This document shows, piece after piece, positions 1-4,819 of a stretch of DNA of 6,439 bases. Source of the DNA: Mesorhizobium sp. (GTDB lineage: Bacteria > Pseudomonadota > Alphaproteobacteria > Rhizobiales > Rhizobiaceae); NCBI GenBank assembly GCA_030698645.1, contig JAUYMV010000247.1, positions 1 through 6,439 on the forward strand, in the 5' to 3' direction. The translations under genes were made by a program, and so were the position numbers. Each line of letters begins with the position of its first letter. Within the stretch, counting starts at the first letter, position 1. The notes below the pieces were generated by a model that was not told the origin of the DNA, searched no databases, and saw only the letters and a program-made list of their open reading frames with translations.

Positions 1-1
1 C

Positions 2-17
2 ATCTTGCCCGCAAGAT
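2..17. repeat. Short perfect palindrome at window edge
   Basis: A 6-bp inverted repeat, ATCTTG (2-7) and CAAGAT (12-17), is separated by the four bases CCCG. It abuts the GC-rich repeat that begins at 16. No T-run follows on the minus strand within the window, because the window ends, so a role as an intrinsic terminator cannot be judged. It may be the outer tip of the repeat element or belong to whatever lies to the left. Confidence 0.4.
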
Positions 18-57
18 ACCCCCACCCCTAACCCCTCCCCACAAGGGGGAGGGGGAT
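16..57 (+). repeat. GC-rich palindromic repeat (REP-like), copy A
   Basis: This copy has a 14-base head (16-29, ATACCCCCACCCCT) followed by a hairpin core: CCCCTCCCC (32-40) pairs perfectly with GGGGAGGGG (46-54) around the loop ACAAG. The same head and core occur in inverted orientation at 133-169: the head matches 14 of 14 and the core (32-53 against 133-154) matches 21 of 22. Dispersed non-coding elements of this C/G-rich hairpin style are common in Hyphomicrobiales genomes; the assignment to that class is by appearance, not by a database match. It lies downstream of trpS, where such elements usually sit. Confidence 0.7.
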
Positions 58-83
58 CCGAGGCATCGCGTCCTTGTTCTTGT

Positions 84-113
84 GCCGGTCGTGAAGAACC
101 GGCTCACGGTTCT
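84..113. other. Two overlapping, mutually exclusive hairpins in repeat centre
   Basis: Between the two inverted repeat copies lie two stems that share bases. GCCGGT (84-89) can pair with ACCGGC (98-103) around an 8-nt loop. AGAACCG (95-101) can instead pair with CGGTTCT (107-113) around a 5-nt loop. Both cannot form at once. Together with copies A and B this makes 16-169 a composite structured element of about 154 bp rather than two chance repeats. No function can be read from this; folding in the trpS 3' RNA is an inference. Confidence 0.45.
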
Positions 114-129
114 CTATATTAGGCGCGGG

Positions 130-169
130 TATCCCTCCCCCTTGAGGGGAGGGGCAGGGGTGGGGGTAT
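130..169 (-). repeat. GC-rich palindromic repeat (REP-like), copy B
   Basis: This is the inverted partner of the copy at 16-57. Its core hairpin pairs CCCTCCCC (133-140) with GGGGAGGG (146-153) around CTTGA, and its head (156-169) is the exact reverse complement of 16-29. The pair can form one long stem of about 37 bp with roughly 80 bases at its tip. It starts 31 bases after the trpS stop codon in the direction of trpS transcription, so the transcript would carry it as a strong 3' structure that may protect the mRNA end or help end transcription. There is no clear U-run next to it. Confidence 0.7.
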
Positions 170-199
170 TCGTAGATCCCGACGCTTGAGATTCTGATG

Positions 200-1267
200 C
201 TAATCCCCCAGCAGCCCGATGATCCTGCGCACATCCTTCATCGTCGTCTCGGCGAGCGCCCCGGCGCGCATGCCGCCGTCCCGCAGCACGCCGTCGATAT
301 AGCCGCGGTCGGCCGAGATGCGGCGCATCTCGCCGGCGATCGGCGCCAGCTTCTCGACGGCGAGGTCGGCCAGCGCCGGCTTGAACACCGAAAACTGCTG
401 GCCGCCGAACTGTCGCAGCACCTCCTCGCGCGCGATCTCGGCGAGTGACGCGTAGATGCCGACGAGATTGTCGGCCTCCGGGCGCTCCTTGAGCCCTTCG
501 GGTTCGGAGGGCAGCGGCGCCGGATCGGTCTTGGCCTTGCGGATCTTCTTGGAGATCGTGTCGGCATCGTCGGTCAGATTGATGCGCGACAGATCCGACG
601 GGTCGGACTTCGACATCTTCTTGGTGCCGTCGCGCAGGCTCATGATGCGCGTCGCCGGTCCCTCGATGATCGGTTCGGTGAGCGGGAAGAAGCCGTGCAC
701 GGTCTCCTCGCCGACCTTCATTTCGACGCCGCAGCCGAGCGCCTCGATGCGGCTCGAGAAGTCGTTGTTGAACTTCTGCGCGATGTCGCGGGTCAGCTCC
801 AGATGCTGCTTCTGGTCGTCGCCGACCGGCACATGGGTGGCGCGGTAGACCAGAATGTCGGCCGCCATCAGCGTCGGATAGGCGAACAGCCCGACCGAGG
901 CGTTCTCGCGGTCCTTGCCGGCCTTGTCCTTGAACTGCGTCATGCGGTTCAGCCAGCCCATGCGGGCGACGCAGTTGAACACCCAGGCGAGTTCGGCGTG
1001 CTGCATCACCCGGCTCTGGTTGAACACGATGTGCTTCGCCGGATCGATGCCGGCGGCGAGGAAGGCGGCGGTGACCTCGCGCGTCGACTGCTCGAGTTCG
1101 GCCGGGTCCTGCCACATGGTGATCGCATGCATGTCGACGACGCAGTAGATGCAATCGCTGGTGTCCTGCAGCGCGACGAACTTGCGGATCGCGCCGAGAT
1201 AATTGCCGAGATGCAGGTTTCCGGTCGGCTGGACGCCGGAAAAGACGAGCGGCTTGAAGGCGGACAT
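200..1267 (-). CDS. trpS: Tryptophanyl-tRNA synthetase
   Basis: This cytoplasmic class I aminoacyl-tRNA synthetase activates tryptophan with ATP and loads it onto tRNA-Trp. The 355-residue protein is complete and of normal length for alphaproteobacterial TrpS. The HIGH-type signature appears as HLGN at residues 19-22, after the PTG of the Rossmann fold, and the second ATP-binding signature KMSKS is at 217-221. The segment PTLMAAD at 131-137 carries the aspartate (D137) that in characterised bacterial TrpS contacts the indole ring, and GDDQKQH follows at 149-155. The ATG at 1267 is chosen because the family's N-terminus begins there; an open frame continues 35 codons further upstream, but that stretch has no family similarity and overlaps the likely promoter. 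No strong Shine-Dalgarno sequence precedes the ATG; only a weak GGGA lies near. The gene probably has its own promoter at 1323-1351. TAG stop at 200-202. Confidence 0.97.
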   Translation of the reverse strand: MSAFKPLVFSGVQPTGNLHLGNYLGAIRKFVALQDTSDCIYCVVDMHAITMWQDPAELEQSTREVTAAFLAAGIDPAKHIVFNQSRVMQHAELAWVFNCVARMGWLNRMTQFKDKAGKDRENASVGLFAYPTLMAADILVYRATHVPVGDDQKQHLELTRDIAQKFNNDFSSRIEALGCGVEMKVGEETVHGFFPLTEPIIEGPATRIMSLRDGTKKMSKSDPSDLSRINLTDDADTISKKIRKAKTDPAPLPSEPEGLKERPEADNLVGIYASLAEIAREEVLRQFGGQQFSVFKPALADLAVEKLAPIAGEMRRISADRGYIDGVLRDGGMRAGALAETTMKDVRRIIGLLGD

Positions 1268-1322
1268 GGAGTGTTCCCGGGCTGGTGGAGGGCCTTGGTC
1301 AGGCGTGCGAAATGCGAGGGCG

Positions 1323-1351
1323 CTTATGGACGAGGGCGCGGGGACAATCAA
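1323..1351 (-). promoter_or_regulatory. Candidate sigma-70-type promoter of trpS
   Basis: Read on the minus strand, TTGATT (1346-1351, 4 of 6 against TTGACA) is followed after exactly 17 bases by CATAAG (1323-1328, 4 of 6 against TATAAT). Transcription would start near 1316, leaving a leader of about 50 nt before the trpS ATG. It sits immediately after the hairpin at 1353-1370, which is the order expected for the end of one unit and the start of the next. The match is moderate and rests on spacing and position. Confidence 0.4.
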
Positions 1352-1352
1352 G

Positions 1353-1370
1353 GGCCGGCGGCAGCCGGCC
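1353..1370 (-). terminator. GC-rich hairpin after the two-gene unit, possible terminator
   Basis: GGCCGGC (1353-1359) and GCCGGCC (1364-1370) form a perfect 7-bp, all-G/C stem with a 4-nt loop, located 30 bases after the stop codon of the upstream minus-strand gene. The bases following it on the minus strand (CTTGATTGT) are T-rich but not a continuous run, so it is a weak intrinsic terminator at best. The TTGATT within this tail is also the proposed trpS -35 box. Confidence 0.4.
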
Positions 1371-1400
1371 ACGGCCCCGTGTCGGGCGGGCGGCGGTGGC

Positions 1401-2201
1401 TCAGTACCGCAGTTCCGCGCCGGCCCAAAGCGGCTCGTATGTCATGCAATCGCGCTGGTTGAAGGGAAGTTCCGACAGCCTGTTCGGCGCTTTCTGGGAC
1501 TTCTTCTGGAAGTCGAGGCGAGCCTTGAGATTGGCCAGCACCTCCATCGTCTGTTTGACGTCCTGCTGGTCCGCGAGGTCCGCGTCCAGCTTGGCGACGA
1601 GACGCTCGATGTTCTCGAAGGTCGGTCGATATGCCCAAGGCGCCACGACGGAGACGACGCCGATCAGGTTGATACGTCCGCTCGCCCCCTGCGGCGTCGA
1701 TATCTGCGACGTGTCGTAGAGATGGTCGATCGGAACGCAGGCGGTCGAATCGTCGATCACGTCGGCGAGGACCAGCGTCGCGTTGACGCGCAGGCCGGCA
1801 TCGGCCGAGCGCGCCGCGAAGGCGAGGACGGCGGTGGTGGACGGATCGTCCACCGCGCGAAAGTCCTTGATGGCGCTCCAGCCACGCGTCGTCAGGATCG
1901 ACCGCATGGCGCCGGTGATCCGCAGCAGCCATTCCCCCTGGATGAGATCGATTTCCGAAGAGGTCGTGGCGATGCCGGGTTCCCGCAGCATTTCCACCAG
2001 GCAGCCGATCGTGCCGCTCGATCCGAACAGGTAGTCGCCGGAGAGCGCCCGCTTCTGCTGCATTTGCTCCGGGGAGTCGAAGAACAGGAGTTGCTCCCGG
2101 ATGCTGGAGCAGAGTTCGCCGCGCTGCGCCAGCGCGGGCGACGGCGCGAGTTGGGCCGCGACGATCAGGGCAAGCGACAGGAGGAGGGCGCGGCCGCTCA
2201 T
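1401..2201 (-). CDS. Secreted, HEAT-like helical protein of unknown function
   Basis: I do not recognise this 266-residue protein. Residues 1-25 form a clear Sec signal peptide: R4, a hydrophobic stretch at 5-19, and SPALA before Q26, a good signal peptidase I site. The mature part, about 241 residues, should be periplasmic or outside the cell. No lipobox is visible. It contains four cysteines (C31, C67, C155, C252), an even number that would allow two disulfides. The middle, roughly residues 65-150, reads as consecutive amphipathic helices; the segment around 121-150, with [16 protein letters not shown] at its end, resembles a HEAT/ARM repeat, suggesting a protein-binding scaffold rather than an enzyme. 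No catalytic motif is seen. Its ATG overlaps the TGA of the upstream gene by 4 nt and has no Shine-Dalgarno sequence, so its translation probably depends on that gene. The fold is an inference from sequence pattern. Confidence 0.85.
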   Translation of the reverse strand: MSGRALLLSLALIVAAQLAPSPALAQRGELCSSIREQLLFFDSPEQMQQKRALSGDYLFGSSGTIGCLVEMLREPGIATTSSEIDLIQGEWLLRITGAMRSILTTRGWSAIKDFRAVDDPSTTAVLAFAARSADAGLRVNATLVLADVIDDSTACVPIDHLYDTSQISTPQGASGRINLIGVVSVVAPWAYRPTFENIERLVAKLDADLADQQDVKQTMEVLANLKARLDFQKKSQKAPNRLSELPFNQRDCMTYEPLWAGAELRY

Positions 2202-3046
2202 AGCGCAGGCACCAGGGCGGATGGAGGGAGTTCGTCCGCGCCGCTAAGCCGGCCGTTCTGCTCGTCGGCCTCGCGCCCCGCCGCTTCGCTGCGCGGGTCG
2301 CTCGCCATGGAAACCTCGACCGGCTGGAGGTAGCGCGGGAAGTCGAAGCCGCCATCGTCGTTCTTGAGATCCTTGCGGTTGATTTCGACGATCTGGTCGG
2401 AGAGTACGTTCGCGCGCAGGGCCTTGTTGCGGCGATCCTCGGGTCCGACATAGTGGAGCTTTGCGATGACCCGCAGCTTCGTCAGCGGCTGATTGTCGAA
2501 GTAGCTCACGAAGACGACGAAGGCGTCGCCGTTGCGATGCACAGGCGCGGCGGTCCCCTCTATGATGACTTCGGGCACGTAGTTCTCGAACGTGGACACC
2601 CCATCCTTCGCGGACGGCTCGAAGGACAGCCTCAGATAGCGCTTCTCGATCTGGAAGGCCCGCTTGATCTCGGGCGCCTTGGCGACGATGCCGTAGGCCA
2701 CCGCGAAGGCGAGGATACCGGCGCCGCCCGCGATGCCGAGCTTGTAGGTCGCCGCCCCGCTGGTGGTCTCGAAATTGCCGACGCCCTGCGTGCCGGTGCC
2801 GTAGAGGAGCACCGCCACGCCCACGACGACGAGCACGAACGTGAAGGAGGCGTGGGTGTTGCCCATCGAGTAGAAGGCGAAGGTCAGCGACACCGCGCCG
2901 ACCAGCATGAAGAAGAAACCGCTCGACACGAAATACCAGAAGCCTTTCTTCTCGGAGACGGCTTCTTTTTCCTTCAGGAGCGCGTGCACCCGGGCCATGA
3001 CGTCATCGCCGACGTCCGTCTTTTCGTTGCCGGTGGTTTCGGTCAT
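2198..3046 (-). CDS. Three-helix membrane protein with soluble C-terminal domain, unknown function
   Basis: I do not recognise this 282-residue protein. Residues 1-34 are soluble and charged, with a short helical, possibly coiled-coil stretch (V16-K34). Three hydrophobic segments follow at about 36-59, 68-85 and 103-122; the last is glycine and alanine rich, and a Gly/Thr-rich linker (83-100) precedes it. From about 125 to 260 the chain is soluble and looks mostly beta-stranded (for example RYLRLSFEP and VVFVSYFDN), and the last 25 residues look disordered. Topology is unclear: K25, K27, K33 and K34 favour an inside N-terminus, which with three helices puts the C-terminal domain in the periplasm, yet K123, K128, R129, K135 and R136 after the third helix favour the inside. 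The ATG at 3046 is supported by a GAGGG 9 nt upstream. The gene is coupled to the next by an ATGA overlap, so the two products likely work together. Confidence 0.85.
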   Translation of the reverse strand: MTETTGNEKTDVGDDVMARVHALLKEKEAVSEKKGFWYFVSSGFFFMLVGAVSLTFAFYSMGNTHASFTFVLVVVGVAVLLYGTGTQGVGNFETTSGAATYKLGIAGGAGILAFAVAYGIVAKAPEIKRAFQIEKRYLRLSFEPSAKDGVSTFENYVPEVIIEGTAAPVHRNGDAFVVFVSYFDNQPLTKLRVIAKLHYVGPEDRRNKALRANVLSDQIVEINRKDLKNDDGGFDFPRYLQPVEVSMASDPRSEAAGREADEQNGRLSGADELPPSALVPAL

Positions 3047-3055
3047 GCCGCTTGA

Positions 3056-3061
3056 CCCTCA
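3056..3061 (-). promoter_or_regulatory. Ribosome binding site of the membrane protein gene
   Basis: On the minus strand TGAGGG ends 9 nt before the ATG at 3046. It is the best Shine-Dalgarno match near the two-gene unit and fixes the first start; the second gene has none. A hairpin (3067-3103) ends six bases upstream of it, so the site itself stays outside the predicted stem. Confidence 0.55.
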
Positions 3062-3066
3062 CACGT

Positions 3067-3103
3067 CCCGGCGGTGAGCCTGCCAATCGTTTCACCCACC
3101 GGG
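3067..3103 (-). other. Hairpin in the leader of the two-gene unit
   Basis: CCCGG (3067-3071) pairs with CCGGG (3099-3103) and GGTGA (3073-3077) pairs with TCACC (3092-3096), giving 10 bp with a small internal loop and a 14-nt apical loop. It lies just upstream of the ribosome binding site of the membrane protein gene. The apical loop contains TTGGCA (3081-3086), a 5 of 6 match to a -35 box, but the matching -10 position is poor, so I do not call a promoter. Pairing is seen in the sequence; any regulatory role is inferred. Confidence 0.4.
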
Positions 3104-3115
3104 CACATGAGGATA

Positions 3116-3134
3116 GGCCCCGTTCGGGAAGGCC
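3116..3134 (-). other. Small GC-rich hairpin in murJ downstream spacer
   Basis: GGCC (3116-3119) pairs with GGCC (3131-3134), and within it the bases CCCG and CGGG can extend the stem around a tight GAAC-type loop. It is one of at least three adjacent hairpins in this spacer. There is no T-run after it on the minus strand. Confidence 0.3.
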
Positions 3135-3142
3135 GTCCGTAA

Positions 3143-3177
3143 CGGACTTCACACATCCGTGATGGTGAGGGAGTCCG
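3143..3177 (-). other. Long interrupted hairpin just after murJ
   Basis: Three nested arms pair: CGGACT (3143-3148) with AGTCCG (3172-3177), TCAC (3149-3152) with GTGA (3165-3168), and CATC (3154-3157) with GATG (3161-3164), for 14 bp with a 1-nt bulge, a 3-nt bulge and a 3-nt loop. It begins 8 bases after the murJ stop codon in the direction of transcription. The following bases on the minus strand (TTACGGACGG) are not a U-run, so a standard intrinsic terminator is unlikely. CGGAC at 3143-3147 can alternatively pair with GTCCG at 3135-3139, which would open the long stem. Confidence 0.5.
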
Positions 3178-3185
3178 AATCCCGC

Positions 3186-4769
3186 CTATTCGATCGGCGC
3201 CCGCGGCGGCTCGCCGCGCCTGATGTTGCGCCGCAGCATGCCGATGTCGGCGCCGCCGGTCGCGAAGGCCGTGGTGAAATACAGAACGGCCCCGGCCGCG
3301 ACCAGCACGGCCAGCGCGATCACCTGGTGCAGAACGCTCGCCGAGCGCGCCAGCCAGGGCGCGAGCAGGTCCGCCCCGTACCAAAGCGCGCCCGCCATGA
3401 TCGCGGCCGCAAGGACAAGGCGCGGGATCCGCGTCAGCAGCACCACGTCGCGGCCCCAGTGGCCGCGCCAGACCAGCGTGCCGAAGAGCAGCGTCGCATT
3501 GACCCAGCCCGCGACCGCCTCCGCGGTGGCGATGCCGACCTCGGCCAGGCGCGGAAACAGGGTCAGCGCCAGCGTCACGTTCACCGCCACCGAAACGCCG
3601 GCGAAGATCATCGGCGTGCGCGTGTCCTCGCGCGCGAAGAAGCCCGGGATGAACGCCTTGATCAGCACGAAGGCGGGCAGCGCCAGGCCATAGACGCCCA
3701 GAATGGCGGCGACCGTCGCGGTGTCCTCGGGCCCGAAATTGCCGCGCTCGAACAGCGCGCGGGCGATCGGCTCGGCGAGCATGAGCAGGCCGGCGGCGGC
3801 CGGCAGCGTCAGGAACAGCGTGAACTCGACCGACCGGTTCTGCAGGTGCGCCGCCTCGGCGTCCTTGCCGGCGCGCAGCGCGCGCGACAGTTCCGGCAGG
3901 AGCACGATCGCCACCGCCACGCCGACGACGCCGAGCGGGAGCTGGTAGATGCGGTCGGCATAGGCCAGCGACGACACCGCGCCTTCCTTGCCCGACGCGA
4001 TCGCCGTGTTGATCAGCAGGTTGATCTGCGTGATGCCGCCGGTGATCGCCGCCGGCAGCGCCAGCACGAGAAGCCGCTTGACGTTCGGCGTCAGGCGCGG
4101 ACGGCGGAAGCCGAGCACGACGCCGGCCCGCCGCACCGCGAACCAGACGATCGCCAGTTGCACCAGGCCCGCGGCGAGCACGCCCCAGGCCAGCGCATAG
4201 CCGACCTGCGTGCCGTCATAGCCGATGTACCAGGCATAGCCGAGGATCGCGACCAGGATGATGTTGAGGAAGACCGGGGCAACGGCCGCCGCGAAATATT
4301 TGTGCAGCGAGTTCAGCATGCCGGCCATCATGGCGCCGAGCGACATGCACATCAGGTAGGGAAACATCACCGCCGCGAGGCCGACCGTCATCGCGAGCTT
4401 GTCCGGCTCGTCGGCGAAGCCCGGCGCGATCGCGTAGCGGATCAGCCACGGCATCGACAGTTCCATCAGGATCGTCAGCGCGATCAGCACGGTGAACAGG
4501 ACACCGAACACTTCCTCCGAGAAGCGCTTGGCCCCGTCCATGCCGTTCGTCTCGATCTCCTTGGCGAAGAGCGGCACGAAGGCGGCGTTGAACGCGCCTT
4601 CAGCGAACAGACGGCGAAACGTGTTGGGCAGCCGGAACGCGGCGTTGAAGGCGTCGGCCACCGGCCCGGTGCCGAGCGCCGCCGCCATCAGCATCTCGCG
4701 CGTGAAGCCGAGGATGCGGCTCATCAGCGTGCCCGACGCGACGGTGGCGAATTTCTTGAGCAGGCTCAT
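3186..4769 (-). CDS. murJ: MurJ lipid II flippase (MviN)
   Basis: This is the inner-membrane flippase of the MOP superfamily that moves the peptidoglycan precursor lipid II from the cytoplasmic to the periplasmic side. The protein is complete at 527 residues, close to E. coli MurJ (511), with the hydrophobic pattern expected of about 14 membrane helices. The functional charged residues of the central cavity are present and fall on the same numbers as in E. coli: R18 and R24 in SRILGFTRE, D39, N49, R52 and E57 in the ADAF...LPNTFRRLFAEGAF stretch. The pair D272-R273 in YADRIYQLP matches E. coli D269-R270. The ATG at 4769 gives the canonical N-terminus (MSLLKKFATVASGT). It follows glnD by 50 nt, an arrangement known in Hyphomicrobiales, and may be co-transcribed with it. 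Its only Shine-Dalgarno-like sequence is inside a palindrome (4780-4804). TAG stop at 3186-3188. Confidence 0.97.
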   Translation of the reverse strand: MSLLKKFATVASGTLMSRILGFTREMLMAAALGTGPVADAFNAAFRLPNTFRRLFAEGAFNAAFVPLFAKEIETNGMDGAKRFSEEVFGVLFTVLIALTILMELSMPWLIRYAIAPGFADEPDKLAMTVGLAAVMFPYLMCMSLGAMMAGMLNSLHKYFAAAVAPVFLNIILVAILGYAWYIGYDGTQVGYALAWGVLAAGLVQLAIVWFAVRRAGVVLGFRRPRLTPNVKRLLVLALPAAITGGITQINLLINTAIASGKEGAVSSLAYADRIYQLPLGVVGVAVAIVLLPELSRALRAGKDAEAAHLQNRSVEFTLFLTLPAAAGLLMLAEPIARALFERGNFGPEDTATVAAILGVYGLALPAFVLIKAFIPGFFAREDTRTPMIFAGVSVAVNVTLALTLFPRLAEVGIATAEAVAGWVNATLLFGTLVWRGHWGRDVVLLTRIPRLVLAAAIMAGALWYGADLLAPWLARSASVLHQVIALAVLVAAGAVLYFTTAFATGGADIGMLRRNIRRGEPPRAPIE

Positions 4770-4779
4770 TTGTCTGTCT

Positions 4780-4804
4780 TACCCTCCCGCCTGTGGGGAG
4801 GGTA
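4780..4804 (-). repeat. Perfect 9-bp palindrome in glnD-murJ spacer, REP-like core
   Basis: TACCCTCCC (4780-4788) pairs perfectly with GGGAGGGTA (4796-4804) around a 7-nt loop. Read on the minus strand, 4802-4782 matches the core of the repeat at 33-53 in 19 of 21 positions, but the C-rich head of that repeat is missing. On the minus strand the 3' arm contains GGGAGGG, the only Shine-Dalgarno-like sequence before murJ, ending about 12 nt before the ATG. No T-run follows, so it is not an ordinary glnD terminator. Confidence 0.6.
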
Positions 4805-4819
4805 TGGCGCGCGCGTCCC

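Noticed and set aside
28..234. A 68-codon minus-strand frame overlapping the trpS end and the repeats
   Set aside because: Most of its sequence is translation of the GC-rich repeat element (Pro/Gly-rich ends), a frequent source of spurious hypothetical proteins.
1268..1372. A 35-codon N-terminal extension of trpS
   Set aside because: The extension has no similarity to the family, overlaps the proposed promoter, and the known TrpS N-terminus starts at the ATG at 1267.
1203..2333. A 376-codon open frame on the plus strand opposite trpS and the secreted protein gene
   Set aside because: It runs antisense across two genes and their spacer and shows the Arg/Gly/Asp-rich composition of a GC-driven shadow frame.
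1401..3046. The two unknown genes as a toxin-antitoxin or phage defence pair
   Set aside because: Nothing visible supports it: no nuclease, nucleotidyltransferase, DNA-binding or other effector motif, and no mobile element next to them.
2453..3055. A 200-codon plus-strand frame opposite the membrane protein gene
   Set aside because: Its His/Glu/Arg/Gly-rich composition fits an antisense shadow; the minus-strand frame has convincing membrane helices and a ribosome binding site.
3043..3384. A 113-codon minus-strand frame spanning the murJ end and the spacer, ending just inside the membrane protein start
   Set aside because: Most of it overlaps murJ in another frame and is Arg/Ala/Gly rich; no family resemblance and no ribosome binding site was evident.
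4780..4804. Palindrome after glnD as an intrinsic terminator
   Set aside because: No U-run follows on the minus strand (AGACAGACAA), and murJ begins within 11 bases.
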